DNA of 64,000 nt, taken from NCBI GenBank assembly GCA_017625675.1, contig JAGAKK010000030.1:1-64000 (forward strand). The letters are read 5' to 3'. Below, piece by piece: positions 28,302 through 37,182 of the stretch; position 1 is the first letter of the stretch; each line of letters begins with the position of its first letter. This stretch comes from Clostridia bacterium. Its GTDB lineage: Bacteria; Bacillota; Clostridia; UBA1212. Position numbers and translations under genes: made by a program. Under the pieces are notes generated by a model. It searched no databases and had not been told where the DNA came from. It saw only the letters and a list, made by a program, of their open reading frames with translations.

Positions 28302-28339
28302 CATTATCGCTGTTGCGGAATTGACTCAGCTTATTCGAT

Positions 28340-28413
28340 GCGGGTATAGTTCAGTGGCAGAACACCAGCTTCCCAAGCTGGCTATGGGGGTTCGATTCCC
28401 CTTACCCGCTCCA
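28340..28413 (+). tRNA. tRNA-Gly (anticodon CCC)
   Basis: The acceptor stem GCGGGTA pairs with TACCCGC and CCA is encoded. The anticodon arm CCAGC-TTCCCAA-GCTGG gives CCC. The T arm is GGGGG-TTCGATT-CCCCT. Confidence 0.95.
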
Positions 28414-28424
28414 ATATAATATTT

Positions 28425-28500
28425 GCCTCCATAGCTCAGTAGGTAGAGCGCATCCATGGTAAGGATGAGGTCATCAGTTCGATCCTGATTGGAGGCTCCA
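28425..28500 (+). tRNA. tRNA-Thr (anticodon GGT)
   Basis: The acceptor stem GCCTCCA pairs with TGGAGGC and CCA is encoded. The anticodon arm CATCC-ATGGTAA-GGATG gives GGT. It is 11 bases from tRNA-Gly and on the same transcript. Confidence 0.95.
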
Positions 28501-28502
28501 AG

Positions 28503-28536
28503 AAAAAAGTCCTGTTCGAAAGAACTGGACTTTTTT
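28503..28536 (+). terminator. Terminator of the tRNA operon
   Basis: AAAAAAGTCC-TGTTC-GAAA-GAACT-GGACTTTTTT starts three bases after the tRNA-Thr CCA. Confidence 0.92.
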
Positions 28537-28604
28537 CAACTAAATCCGTCCATTCAGACGGGATAAATCCATCTTCGATGGTGCGTAGCACGAGTTCACT
28601 TTGC

Positions 28605-28633
28605 TTGTATTGTTTAAGCAGTTATGTTATAAT
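28605..28633 (+). promoter_or_regulatory. Promoter of the small cysteine-containing protein gene
   Basis: TTGTAT (28605-28610), a 17-base spacer and TATAAT (28628-28633) lie 78 bases upstream of the GTG start. Confidence 0.7.
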
Positions 28634-28711
28634 ATTCGTAGAAATGAGGTGGCTCTATTCGGAGAATGCTCGTTTCGTCTATCAATACAATAAAAAGTAA
28701 GGAGTAATTCT

Positions 28712-29116
28712 GTGAAAAAGTTAAATGTTGCTTTAATTAATGATTTTCTGTATTGTAAATTCCCTGAAAACATAAAAAATATAAAAGAATTTATTGAATT
28801 TCTAAATAAAAACTATCATTCCTTTGTTGAAATTGAATCCTTTGTTGAAGAAGGCTGTGTCGCACCATTCTACATTGAGGAAGATTTAAAAATTGATAAA
28901 CAATATTGGACTCCCTCTAATATTCGCAATATAAAAGAATCGGAAGTGTTTATTTTATGTAGATCGGAATATGAAGAAAAACTGAAAAAAGTCATTTCGG
29001 AGAAATGTGCTCATTGTGTAAACTATTCGGAAGATGCATGTGAACAAGATCTCAAATCTCATATTGAACATATTGACTTAAATGGCGAATGCTACGGATA
29101 CGAAAAGAAAAAATAA
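28712..29116 (+). CDS. Uncharacterised small protein with C-terminal four-cysteine module
   Basis: I do not recognise a named family for this 134-residue protein. The N-terminal two thirds are charged and AT-rich in codon use (KNIKEFIEFLNKNY). The end carries a probable metal-binding pattern C99-x2-C102-x7-C110-x16-C127, followed by YGYEKKK. The GTG start has AAGGAG 7 bases upstream. It has its own promoter and terminator and lies directly after a tRNA operon, with AT-richer composition than its neighbours. That pattern suggests gene acquisition at the tRNA locus. Confidence 0.7.
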   Translation: MKKLNVALINDFLYCKFPENIKNIKEFIEFLNKNYHSFVEIESFVEEGCVAPFYIEEDLKIDKQYWTPSNIRNIKESEVFILCRSEYEEKLKKVISEKCAHCVNYSEDACEQDLKSHIEHIDLNGECYGYEKKK

Positions 29117-29163
29117 AGAAAATCAGGTTCTTAGACCGGTTTCGTTGTGAGTGTCGGTTTTAG

Positions 29164-29197
29164 AAAATCCCGTTTACGAGAGTGAACGGGATTTTTT
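29164..29197 (+). terminator. Terminator
   Basis: AAAATCCCGTT-TACGAGAGTG-AACGGGATTTTTT lies downstream of the gene that ends at 29116. Confidence 0.9.
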
Positions 29198-29240
29198 ATT
29201 GCTATGATTATAATAATATTATTATTACCTTATTGTCTAT

Positions 29241-29269
29241 TTGATTTAACGCTATGGTCATGTTATACT
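29241..29269 (+). promoter_or_regulatory. Promoter of the orphan gene at 29290
   Basis: TTGATT (29241-29246), a 17-base spacer ending in CATGT and TATACT (29264-29269) lie about 20 bases before the ATG, so the leader would be short. Confidence 0.7.
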
Positions 29270-29289
29270 GTGCATAGGGCGGTGATGAT

Positions 29290-29763
29290 ATGTTGCTTGA
29301 TAGATATGATTTTTATGATTTACACGCTGTTTTAGTTGCAATTCGTGCTAATCCCAGTGCCGAATATAACGCAGAAATACTAAAAGCGATAATTTCGGTT
29401 TTAGACAAACCGCAAGGAACAAACATAGTTGAAGCGAACATAATCAGAGACTTATTAAAGCCTGTTAACATTATCGACAAGGAACTTTATTCATGGGTAT
29501 ATATTAATAATGCTTATACCTATGGACAAAGGCTTGAGAAGAATGAATTTTATTATAGTGTTTTATCAAAGGCTTTTGTGAAATTGTTGTTTTTTCTAGA
29601 ACGGCAGGAGTATGATATTGTACACGATCTGGCGGATGCATTACATAACATTCCGGTTTTTATAGCGGATGAAAAAAAGGACTTCAAAAAGTTAGTTAAA
29701 TTGGAGTTTGATTTCTATAACAAGAAATATAAAAAAGATTTATGGAAAGAGTTGACAAGTTGA
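29290..29763 (+). CDS. Uncharacterised alpha-helical protein (immunity-like)
   Basis: The 157-residue product is helical and charged, without a signal peptide or membrane helix. The end reads VHDLADALHNIPVFIADEKKDF then FDFYNKKYKKDLWKEL, a composition seen in some toxin-immunity or other orphan proteins of Bacillota; I cannot assign a family. The GGCGGTGATGAT upstream of the ATG acts as a Shine-Dalgarno sequence. It is monocistronic with its own promoter and terminator, AT-rich, and sits in the small accessory pocket after the tRNA genes. No toxin gene is adjacent. Confidence 0.6.
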   Translation: MLLDRYDFYDLHAVLVAIRANPSAEYNAEILKAIISVLDKPQGTNIVEANIIRDLLKPVNIIDKELYSWVYINNAYTYGQRLEKNEFYYSVLSKAFVKLLFFLERQEYDIVHDLADALHNIPVFIADEKKDFKKLVKLEFDFYNKKYKKDLWKELTS

Positions 29764-29829
29764 ATTAATGGAAATACTGTTTGAGATTTTATTTGAAAGG
29801 AATGGACAATAATTTTTAAACGAAGGTGA

Positions 29830-29864
29830 AGGGCTTCCGGCTTTATGGGTCGGAGCCTTTTTTT
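29830..29864 (+). terminator. Terminator
   Basis: GGGCTTCCG pairs (one bulged base) with CGGAGCC and runs into seven T. It closes the transcript from 29290. Confidence 0.8.
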
Positions 29865-29898
29865 ATTTAAAACATTGACAATATTCTTTGGGAAATAC

Positions 29899-29927
29899 TT
29901 GATAAATCTTGGGAAATAATATAAAAT
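29899..29927 (+). promoter_or_regulatory. Promoter of the ttdA operon
   Basis: TTGATA (29899-29904), a 17-base spacer and TAAAAT (29922-29927) lie 49 bases before the GTG start of ttdA. Confidence 0.8.
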
Positions 29928-29975
29928 TTAGATAGTTGCTTTTTGTGGCTGAATTTATGTGAGGGAGTGGGTGTC

Positions 29976-30878
29976 GTGGAGAATATTAACGTGAGAGAGC
30001 GCATTGCGGGATGCGTTGCGGATTTTCTTAATATTATGTCGAAAAGGCTTCCTGATGACGTGTATGACCGCCTTTGTGAGATGAAGGAGGCCGAAACGTT
30101 GCCCTCTGCATGTTCCGTGTATGATTGTATGTTTGAAAATATTCGTGAGGCCGTAAGGCTTGACAGACCTATTTGTCAGGATACGGGGCTTATTCAGTTT
30201 TTTGTAAAGGCAGGAGCAAAGTTTCCGTACCTTTCTGAAATCAGCGGCGCTTTGGAGCAGGCTGTGAGAATTGCTACAAAGAAAACTCCTTTGAGACCTA
30301 ATGCGGTTCTTCCTTTTGATGAGAAGAATACGGGGGATAATATTGCGCCGGGGTCTCCGTGGATTGAGTGGGAGATAGTTCCGGACAGTGATTCCTTGAC
30401 TCTTGAAATATATATGGCAGGCGGCGGTTGCAGTCTGCCCGGAAAGGCTGTCGTGTTGATGCCCTCGGCAGGGTACGAAGGGGTTTGCGACGTGGTTTTA
30501 GAGGCTGTTTGTGACAGAGGGATAAATGCTTGTCCGCCCTTGGTTATCGGTGTGGGAATAGGAACCTGCGCTGATTCTGCAGGCGTTTTGTCTAAGAAGG
30601 CATTGCTCCGCAAAATCGGAAGTAGAAATCCTCATCCGAAGGCTGCGGAACTGGAGAAAATCATTAAAGATGCTGTTAATAGTATTGGCATCGGGCCTAA
30701 TGCACTGAAAGGAAAAGAGTCGGTGCTTGACGTGAACGTGGAGTTTGGCGCACATCATCCTGCGACTCTTGCGGTGGGTGTTTCCTTTGGATGCTGGGCT
30801 ACCAGACGGGGTGTGCTTGAGATAAATAGGGAACTTAATTGTGAAATATTGTCACATAAAAAGACTTTAGAGTTATAA
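29976..30878 (+). CDS. ttdA: L(+)-tartrate dehydratase-type hydro-lyase, alpha subunit
   Basis: This is the alpha subunit of a class I (iron-sulfur) fumarase/tartrate dehydratase. With TtdB it dehydrates tartrate to oxaloacetate. The 300-residue protein has candidate [4Fe-4S] ligands in RPICQDTG, GGGCSLPG and INACPP. Family segments GVGIGTCADSAGVLSKKAL and IGSRNPHPKAAELE closely follow E. coli TtdA as I remember it. GTG at 29976 is chosen because GGGAG lies 8 bases upstream. Fumarase activity cannot be excluded, since both enzymes share this fold and the substrate is not visible. No tartrate transporter is adjacent. Confidence 0.75.
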   Translation: MENINVRERIAGCVADFLNIMSKRLPDDVYDRLCEMKEAETLPSACSVYDCMFENIREAVRLDRPICQDTGLIQFFVKAGAKFPYLSEISGALEQAVRIATKKTPLRPNAVLPFDEKNTGDNIAPGSPWIEWEIVPDSDSLTLEIYMAGGGCSLPGKAVVLMPSAGYEGVCDVVLEAVCDRGINACPPLVIGVGIGTCADSAGVLSKKALLRKIGSRNPHPKAAELEKIIKDAVNSIGIGPNALKGKESVLDVNVEFGAHHPATLAVGVSFGCWATRRGVLEINRELNCEILSHKKTLEL

Positions 30879-30893
30879 GGAAGGGTAACGTAT

Positions 30894-31523
30894 ATGAGCT
30901 GCGAGAATACAGAGAATAAAAAAGTACTTACCACTCCTTTTCGTGAAGAGGATATACGAAGTCTCAGAGCAGGGGATGTTATTTACATAAGCGGTACTAT
31001 GGTGACGGCCCGTGATGACGGTCATAAAAGACTTGTGAAAAACGGTGTTTTTCCGGAGATAGACCTTGAAGGTCTTGCTCTTTATCATGCAGGGCCTATT
31101 GTCTGTAAAAATGACGCAGGCGGGTATGATATGGTATCCTGTGGACCCACCACCAGTATGCGAATGGAGAAATTTCAGGCCGAATTTATTGAAAGGTCGG
31201 GTGTCAGGCTGATTGTGGGAAAAGGCGGTATGGGTGAGAAAACTGCTGAAGCCTGTAGGAAATACGGCGCAGCACACGGTGTTTTTCCGGGAGGTTGCGC
31301 TGTGGTGGCCGCTAAGTGCGTGGAAGAGATAACAGGCGTTGAGTGGGAGGACCTTGGTATGCCTGAGGCGCTCTGGAAGTTCAGAGTGAAAGAATTCGGT
31401 CCTATTATCGTGAATATTGATACCCACGGCGGAAATATGATAGCGGACAATAAAAAGATTTTTGAAGAAAGAAAAGCAGAACAGAAGAAGGTTCTTTCGG
31501 AAAAGCTCAAAGATTTTCATTAA
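30894..31523 (+). CDS. ttdB: L(+)-tartrate dehydratase-type hydro-lyase, beta subunit
   Basis: This 209-residue beta subunit (C-terminal domain of class I fumarases) pairs with the preceding alpha subunit, 15 bases away. The segments [50 protein letters not shown] and [16 protein letters not shown] resemble TtdB more than fumarase beta chains. The two genes start a long transcript that continues into DUF1294 and rbgA, which have no metabolic link. Confidence 0.78.
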   Translation: MSCENTENKKVLTTPFREEDIRSLRAGDVIYISGTMVTARDDGHKRLVKNGVFPEIDLEGLALYHAGPIVCKNDAGGYDMVSCGPTTSMRMEKFQAEFIERSGVRLIVGKGGMGEKTAEACRKYGAAHGVFPGGCAVVAAKCVEEITGVEWEDLGMPEALWKFRVKEFGPIIVNIDTHGGNMIADNKKIFEERKAEQKKVLSEKLKDFH

Positions 31524-31546
31524 AGTTTTACATTAGGGAGAAAAGA

Positions 31547-31834
31547 ATGAAGGAAATAGTTACAACAATCGTCTTGATTTATCTTGTAATTATGAATATT
31601 GCAGGCTTTGCATCAATGGGTATTGATAAGGGAAAGGCAAAAAAACATGAGAGACGTATTTCTGAAAAGGCGCTTCTGACTGTAGCGGCCCTTGGCGGGT
31701 CCCTTGGTTCATTTGCAGGGATGAGTACGTTCAGGCATAAAACGAAGCATATAAAATTTACGATTTGCGTGCCTTTGTTTTTAATAATACATATTTTTGT
31801 TATCGGCTTTTTAATCTGGAGGTTTATTATCTGA
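31547..31834 (+). CDS. DUF1294 family membrane protein
   Basis: This 95-residue protein has an N-terminal helix (about 4-25), the conserved family stretch MGIDKGKAKKHERRISEKALL followed by GGSLGSFAGM and RHKTKHIKF, and a C-terminal hydrophobic helix (about 73-93). The function of DUF1294 is unknown. GGGAG precedes the ATG. Its stop shares bases with the rbgA start (ATGA), so translation is coupled. Confidence 0.85.
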   Translation: MKEIVTTIVLIYLVIMNIAGFASMGIDKGKAKKHERRISEKALLTVAALGGSLGSFAGMSTFRHKTKHIKFTICVPLFLIIHIFVIGFLIWRFII

Positions 31835-32829
31835 TGGTAGTACAGTGGTTTCCGGGACACATGGCGAGAGCCAGAAGGGTCCTGGAGGAAAATTTAAAAT
31901 TGGTGGATATCGTTGTGGAGCTTGCTGATGCAAGGCTTCCTTTCAGCAGCAGAAATCCCGAAATAGACAGGATACTTGGGAATAAGCCTCGTGTGATAGT
32001 TTTTAACAAGGCGGACCTTGCTGATCCGTCCGTCAGTTCATACTGGATGAATTATTACCGCGGAAAGGGGATTCATACAGTCTTTACTGATTGCAGGTCG
32101 GGAGACGGCGTGAAAAAAGTAATTGATGAAATTACTGATACCATGGCGGAGAAGGTGGCAAGGCTTATTGAAAAAGGCAGGCGAGAGCCTGTTATCCATG
32201 CTATGATTGTGGGAATTCCAAACGTAGGAAAGTCCTCGTTTATTAACAGGGTTGCAGGAAAGGCTGTGGCGGTTACCGGGGACAAGCCCGGTGTCACCAG
32301 AAATAAGCAATGGCTTAAAATGAACAAGGATATATTCCTTCTTGACACTCCGGGACTTTTGTGGCCGAAGATTGAAAATCAAAGGTCTGCCATTAAGCTT
32401 GCTTGCAGCGGCGCAATAAAGGATGATATTCTTGATACAGGGGAATTGGCGGCTTTTCTTCTTTGTTATCTGGAGGATAATTACCCTGAGGCGCTTACAG
32501 AGAGGTTTAAAATTGACCTTGCAAAAGATGAAGAGGATGAATACTTTGATGAATATATGTCGGAGAGCGTTGTGGGAAATGACGTTATCCGCAGAGGAGT
32601 GAAGCTTCTGGAGGCTTGCGGAAGAAGACGAGGGTGCTTACTTAAAGGCGGAGAGGTGGATTACAACAGAGCGGCGGCGCTGGTGCTGGATGATTTCAGA
32701 GCGGGAAAATTAGGCCGTATTTCATTGGATCTGCCGGAAGTCCTGAAGGAAGAAGAGGAACTGCAGGCAAGGCTTGCAGAAGAGGCCCGGAATAATCCTA
32801 AAAAGAAGAAAAAGAAAGGCAAGAGATAA
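31834..32829 (+). CDS. rbgA: Ribosome biogenesis GTPase RbgA (YlqF)
   Basis: RbgA is needed for late assembly of the 50S subunit. It is a circularly permuted GTPase, and the motif order is visible: G4 NKAD (near 52), then G1 GIPNVGKSS (about 126-134), G2 and G3 DTPGLLWP. The N-terminus WFPGHMARARR is diagnostic. The C-terminal RNA-binding domain ends in a Lys-rich tail (KKKKKKGKR). The start at 31834 overlaps the DUF1294 stop, with TGGAGG 11 bases upstream. Here it precedes rnhB directly, as in Bacillus (ylqF-rnhB). Confidence 0.95.
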   Translation: MVVQWFPGHMARARRVLEENLKLVDIVVELADARLPFSSRNPEIDRILGNKPRVIVFNKADLADPSVSSYWMNYYRGKGIHTVFTDCRSGDGVKKVIDEITDTMAEKVARLIEKGRREPVIHAMIVGIPNVGKSSFINRVAGKAVAVTGDKPGVTRNKQWLKMNKDIFLLDTPGLLWPKIENQRSAIKLACSGAIKDDILDTGELAAFLLCYLEDNYPEALTERFKIDLAKDEEDEYFDEYMSESVVGNDVIRRGVKLLEACGRRRGCLLKGGEVDYNRAAALVLDDFRAGKLGRISLDLPEVLKEEEELQARLAEEARNNPKKKKKKGKR

Positions 32830-32831
32830 CA

Positions 32832-33488
32832 TTGGGCAAAAAAGTTACTCAGAAGCTTACGCATGAAGAGCTTCTTGATTTTGAAAGAAAATGTAAAGAG
32901 AACGGTTATCGCTTGGTGTGCGGCGTTGATGAAGCTGGAAGAGGACCTTTGGCAGGTCCTGTTGTGGCGGCTTGCGTTGTTTTTGATACGGACTGTGAGT
33001 ATCCTATGGCGGATGATTCTAAAAAGCTTTCGGAAAAGCAACGTGAAAAGCTCTACGATGACGTTATTTCCTCTTGTAAGGCTTGGGGTGTAGGAATAAG
33101 TGACTGTGACGTAATTGACGAAATAAACATATTACAGGCCACTTTCCGTGCTATGCGTCAGGCGGTAGCAGAGGCTGAGAAAATGTTGGGCTCGCCCATT
33201 GACGCGGCACTGGTGGATCACGTTCATATACCTGATTTGCCTTCTCATATAAATCAGATCTCAATTACTCACGGAGACGCATTATCGGTGTCCATTGGAG
33301 CGGCTTCCATTATTGCGAAGGTGACAAGGGATCGGATGATGGTGAAGTACGCAGAGGAATATCCGGGTTACGGATTTGAAAAGCACAAGGGCTATGGTAC
33401 GAAGGCCCATTATGCGGCAATAGAGGCACAAGGAATATCACCTATACATCGCAGAACTTTCTTGAAAAATATACTTGAAAAACAGTGA
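32832..33488 (+). CDS. rnhB: Ribonuclease HII
   Basis: RNase HII removes ribonucleotides from DNA-RNA hybrids. The 218-residue protein contains the catalytic GVDEAGRGPLAGPV segment near 31-44, DDSKKLS, ALVDHVHIP, and the late ASIIAKVTRDRMM with YPGYGFEKHKGYGTKAH. TTG is the start, two bases after the rbgA stop. It is part of the rbgA-rnhB-yraN group. Confidence 0.95.
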   Translation: MGKKVTQKLTHEELLDFERKCKENGYRLVCGVDEAGRGPLAGPVVAACVVFDTDCEYPMADDSKKLSEKQREKLYDDVISSCKAWGVGISDCDVIDEINILQATFRAMRQAVAEAEKMLGSPIDAALVDHVHIPDLPSHINQISITHGDALSVSIGAASIIAKVTRDRMMVKYAEEYPGYGFEKHKGYGTKAHYAAIEAQGISPIHRRTFLKNILEKQ

Positions 33489-33510
33489 TTAACAGAAGGT
33501 TGTGGAATGC

Positions 33511-33915
33511 TTGGATAATAACAAAAGGCATATCGGCTCGCTTGGTGAAAATGCGGCGGCAGAGTTTTACGCATCTGAAGGTTTTGATATTTTGAAAAGA
33601 AACTGGCGCTATAAGAGGCTTGGAGAGGTTGATATAATTGCCGGAAAAGGCGATGTGATAGTTTTTTCGGAGGTTAAGTTCCGTTCCGAGAAAAAGTTTT
33701 CACAGGCCTCAGAAGCAGTTAATTCTGATAAGCAGAGAAGAATCAGGAAACTTGCTGAGATATTTACTTTGCAGAATTGTTCTTTATACGGCGAAAAATA
33801 CGTAAGGTTTGACGTTGCGGAGGTTTATCCCTGCAGTGCATATACAAAAAGTGAAATTTCCGGGCTGTTTGTGTCTGATGATATGGTGGTTTCGGTTATT
33901 GAAAATGCATTTTAA
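33511..33915 (+). CDS. UPF0102 (YraN) endonuclease-fold protein
   Basis: This protein of about 134 residues has the restriction-endonuclease-like fold of the YraN family. Motifs are GSLGENAAAEFYASEG, then WRYKRLGEVDIIAGKGDVIVFSEVKFR, which carries the D..ExK catalytic pattern. The biological role is unknown. In most bacteria it neighbours rnhB, as here. The start is uncertain: TTG at 33511 is 11 bases from GAAGG, while an in-frame GTG at 33502 is only two bases from it. Confidence 0.85.
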   Translation: MDNNKRHIGSLGENAAAEFYASEGFDILKRNWRYKRLGEVDIIAGKGDVIVFSEVKFRSEKKFSQASEAVNSDKQRRIRKLAEIFTLQNCSLYGEKYVRFDVAEVYPCSAYTKSEISGLFVSDDMVVSVIENAF

Positions 33916-33933
33916 TTCATAAGGAGTTTTATT

Positions 33934-34434
33934 ATGTCTCAAAAGAATAAAAAAGGTTTCAGTTTGAAGTCCTTTATAAAAAATCATATTATCGGTGTCG
34001 TTATCGCTGGGGCCCTTGCCGTTGCGGTGTGGTATCTGTGCGGATATAATTTGGTTTTGCTGTTGGCAGGCTTTATAATCGGATACTTTTTTGTAGGCAT
34101 TATCGTTGAACTTCTTTTGGGCGCTGTTTCTTTTGAGAAGTTTATCTCAAAACAGGAGCAGATGGACGCGGCTGAACCATGGAAGGTGGAGCGTAGAAAA
34201 AGGCTGGGAGACGTTGAACCTGTTGAGAGCGACAAGGCTACGGTTATGAAATGTGTGACTATGTGTAACGTAAAAGTCGGAAAAATGTCAGACGTTACCG
34301 GTGAAGCGTCCTCTGAGATGCCTGAAAAGAAGCGACGAAAAAGAAGATTGGCAGACGAGATAGAAATTGAGGTCGAATCTGAGACTGCTGATATAGAAAG
34401 GCTGTTTGAGGAGGTTGAAGAGAGTGAAGGATAA
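33934..34434 (+). CDS. Two-TM membrane protein overlapping ftsK
   Basis: This 166-residue protein has a short basic N-terminus and two membrane helices (about 17-38 and 40-63, with [18 protein letters not shown]). A cytoplasmic tail follows, first mixed, then Lys/Arg-rich (EKKRRKRR), then strongly acidic to the end. I know no named family. Its last 11 bases overlap the start of ftsK in another frame, so translation is coupled. Because the FtsK protein downstream has no membrane segment of its own, this protein may be its membrane anchor; this is inference. Confidence 0.6.
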   Translation: MSQKNKKGFSLKSFIKNHIIGVVIAGALAVAVWYLCGYNLVLLLAGFIIGYFFVGIIVELLLGAVSFEKFISKQEQMDAAEPWKVERRKRLGDVEPVESDKATVMKCVTMCNVKVGKMSDVTGEASSEMPEKKRRKRRLADEIEIEVESETADIERLFEEVEESEG

Positions 34435-36880
34435 ATTTTCTATTGAGGAATTCGTTGAAGATTCCGTGCCTTCCCTTGATGAAAATGACAAAGCATTTCA
34501 AAGTATCAGTGATGAGTTTGAAAAACGTATAAACAGTATACCCGGCGGAAAAACCTCATTGATGAGGGCGCGCATAAAGGGTAAAATAGAAAGAATACGC
34601 AGCAGTATTGTACCTGACACGTCTGAGCTCAGGGGCGGTGTAGATGCGCCTGAAAACGAAGACTTCCGGGCCACAGAAGGGGAAGAAGATTTCTCTTCCT
34701 TTGCTGACGAAAACGATAATGATAATAACGATAATGATAATAACGACAATGGCTATGGCAATGTTTCGGATACTTGTGAAGCGGCAGAAGAAGAGAAATC
34801 TGATATCTGGACAGGCAGTGTATTGGACAGACTGCGTTCTTTTGGGTATATAAAAGTGGCTGATGAGCCTGCTGAGTCGTCAATCTTTTTTGATGATCTT
34901 GATGATGAAAATGCTTCTGAACAGTCTGATGAATACGATATAGTAGAAGACGAAGCGGAAGAGAATGTTGATTGTCCGGAAGACACTTCTTGTGTAGCCT
35001 ATGAGCCGGCTTCATGGGGGTCGGATGATTTTGCAGATGAATTTTTCCGTGAGAAACTGCGTGATGATTCTGAACCGGTTGGAGCGCCTGTTGGAGCGCC
35101 TGTTGAAGAATTTGTTGAAGAACAAAGCCGGGAAGAAGATCTGGAGACAAAGTTCAGAAGAAGTGAAAGAGAAGGTCAGTCAATATCCGTAAGAAGGAAA
35201 ACCTCCGGCATCAGCGGAAAGAACAGAGAGAATTCTGTTAATAAAGCTGACACAGAGAAGAAGACTGCTCCTGCGACCTATGACGTGCAAAAAGTGGTTG
35301 GATACGAGAAGTTGACGGTCATCCCAAAAAGAGAGTATGTATATCCTCCCGTTGAACTTATAAGGCCGGATGACGTGTTTAATATAAGTGACCGTGAGAA
35401 AATTGCAAAGTCTGAAGAAGAAACCCGATACAAGGCGAATAAGCTTGTTGAAACGCTGAAGAGCTTCGGCATTGGAATAACCATTACCGGAATTACGAGA
35501 GGGCCTTCTGTTACACGATTTGAATTCCAACCGGAGATTGGTGTGAGAATAAGTAAAATAGTTTCGCTTACCGACGATATTGCTCTTAGTCTGGCGGCTT
35601 CGGCTGTTCGTATGGAGGCGCCGATCCCCGGAAAATCTGCTATAGGTATCGAGATTCCCAACGAGACCGTTGATACGGTGTACCTGTACGACGTTATCAA
35701 CTCTACTGAATACAGGAATGCAAAGTCTAAAATTTCTTTTGCATTGGGAAAAGATATTGAAGGAAAAATCGTTGTGGCAGACCTTGCCAAAATGCCCCAC
35801 GTACTTATTGCAGGATCTACCGGCTCAGGTAAAAGTGTATGTATCAATACTATTATTTCGGGTATTTTGTACGGAGCATCCCCTGAGGACGTAAAGTTTA
35901 TTATGATAGACCCGAAGGTTGTAGAGCTTGGTATGTATAACGACATTCCACACTTGCTGATACCTGTTGTAACAGAGCCTAAAAAGGCAGCTTCTGCCCT
36001 TGCGTGGGCTGTGGGTGAGGTGGAGCGAAGATACCACCTTTTTGCAGAGCACAGTGTCCGGGATATATTCTCTTTTAATAAGGCAAGACTTGAAAGGGAC
36101 GAAATGAGTTCTCTTGAGAAAATGCCTCAGATCGTTATCATTATTGACGAGTTGGCAGACCTTATGATGGTTGCCTCGCAGGACGTTGAAAAATCAATTA
36201 TACGACTTGCGCAGAAAGCCCGTGCGGCAGGTGTGCATCTGGTAATTGCAACACAAAGACCTTCTGTAGACGTTATTACAGGTCTTATTAAGGCAAATAT
36301 TCCTTCGCGAATTGCATTTGCGGTGGCTTCGTCTTTTGACTCAAGGACGATACTTGACTCCATTGGTGCAGAGAAGCTTCTGGGAAGAGGAGATATGCTG
36401 TATCATCCTATCGGCGTTGCTAAGTCAAAGCGTGTTCAGGGTGCCTTTATTTCCGAAACAGAGGTTGAAAGAATTACTGAGTTTGTAAAAAATTCGTATG
36501 GTGCTCCTGAGTTCAATGAAGAAATAAAGCAAAGCATTGATCGCGGCGCAGAGGAGATGACAAAGGGCGCGTCTTCTGTAAAGAATCAGAAGGGCGATAA
36601 TGAAGGAGGTTGTGATGCAGACGAGGAGCTTATGATGGTTGCTGCTGAATTGGGTCTTAAACAAAAGCAATTATCGGCGTCTAATCTCCAGAGAAAGTTA
36701 AAGCTGGGATATTCGCGTGCTGCCAGAATTATTGATAAATTAGAGGAAATCGGATTTCTTACAGAAGCTGACGGAAGTAAGCCAAGGCAGGTGCTTATGA
36801 CGGAGGCTGAATGGATTGCCTATAATTCTCCTGCTGAGGATTTTGAGGAGGATAATGAGGATGAGGATTACGATGAATAA
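34424..36880 (+). CDS. FtsK/SpoIIIE-type DNA translocase without membrane domain
   Basis: FtsK/SpoIIIE motors pump DNA through septa and help segregate chromosomes. This 818-residue product has the alpha-beta motor (about 320-710; Walker A GSTGSGKS at 464-471, Walker [12 protein letters not shown], then [13 protein letters not shown]) and the C-terminal gamma winged helix that reads KOPS/SRS sites (about 735-800). The first 290 residues are acidic and low in complexity ([10 protein letters not shown] run near 105). The usual four N-terminal membrane helices are absent. GTG at 34424 is the start, with GGAGG 9 bases upstream. The preceding two-TM gene overlaps it. Confidence 0.9.
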   Translation: MKDKFSIEEFVEDSVPSLDENDKAFQSISDEFEKRINSIPGGKTSLMRARIKGKIERIRSSIVPDTSELRGGVDAPENEDFRATEGEEDFSSFADENDNDNNDNDNNDNGYGNVSDTCEAAEEEKSDIWTGSVLDRLRSFGYIKVADEPAESSIFFDDLDDENASEQSDEYDIVEDEAEENVDCPEDTSCVAYEPASWGSDDFADEFFREKLRDDSEPVGAPVGAPVEEFVEEQSREEDLETKFRRSEREGQSISVRRKTSGISGKNRENSVNKADTEKKTAPATYDVQKVVGYEKLTVIPKREYVYPPVELIRPDDVFNISDREKIAKSEEETRYKANKLVETLKSFGIGITITGITRGPSVTRFEFQPEIGVRISKIVSLTDDIALSLAASAVRMEAPIPGKSAIGIEIPNETVDTVYLYDVINSTEYRNAKSKISFALGKDIEGKIVVADLAKMPHVLIAGSTGSGKSVCINTIISGILYGASPEDVKFIMIDPKVVELGMYNDIPHLLIPVVTEPKKAASALAWAVGEVERRYHLFAEHSVRDIFSFNKARLERDEMSSLEKMPQIVIIIDELADLMMVASQDVEKSIIRLAQKARAAGVHLVIATQRPSVDVITGLIKANIPSRIAFAVASSFDSRTILDSIGAEKLLGRGDMLYHPIGVAKSKRVQGAFISETEVERITEFVKNSYGAPEFNEEIKQSIDRGAEEMTKGASSVKNQKGDNEGGCDADEELMMVAAELGLKQKQLSASNLQRKLKLGYSRAARIIDKLEEIGFLTEADGSKPRQVLMTEAEWIAYNSPAEDFEEDNEDEDYDE

Positions 36881-36902
36881 GACGCTTAATCAATAATTAA
36901 TA

Positions 36903-36953
36903 AAAAACACATTCTGAAAAGATTTGCTTTTCAAAATGTGTTTTGCTTTTTTT
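36903..36953. terminator. Terminator between convergent ftsK and DUF951 genes
   Basis: AAAACACATT..TGAAAAG pairs with CTTTTCA..AATGTGTTTT, and T-rich sequence follows. It probably serves both directions. Confidence 0.85.
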
Positions 36954-36959
36954 GTAGGA

Positions 36960-37175
36960 TTAAAGAGTGGTTTCTTTGAATTGTTTTTTTAGTTGGGCTC
37001 TTGTTATAGTAATTATGTGGGCGCAACCGTTACATTTTAATTTTATATCAGCGCCTGCTCTCAGGACTTCCCAGACGTCACTTCCGCAGGGGTGCTTTTT
37101 TTTACTTTTGAAATATGAACCGGGGACGATTGTCTGGCTTTGGCAGTCGACCGGTGTCTGGGGTAAGTCATTCAT
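36960..37175 (-). CDS. DUF951 family protein
   Basis: This 71-residue protein carries the family core KKKHPCGSDVWEVLRAGADIKLKCNGCAH, in which the HPCGS and CxxC cysteines suggest metal binding. Its function is unknown. In Bacillota DUF951 genes often lie near parB/spo0J, and here it ends the parA-parB operon. The first ten residues (NDLPQTPVD) are not conserved in the family as I remember it, so the exact start is uncertain. The AAGAAGG upstream supports 37175. Confidence 0.85.
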   Translation of the reverse strand: MNDLPQTPVDCQSQTIVPGSYFKSKKKHPCGSDVWEVLRAGADIKLKCNGCAHIITITRAQLKKQFKETTL

Positions 37176-37182
37176 TTTTTAC

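Noticed and set aside
34400-34440. Frameshift joining the two-TM gene to ftsK
   Set aside because: The downstream frame has its own GTG start with a well-spaced GGAGG, and no slippery sequence is seen. Overlap with coupling is simpler, although a sequencing error cannot be excluded from one sequence.
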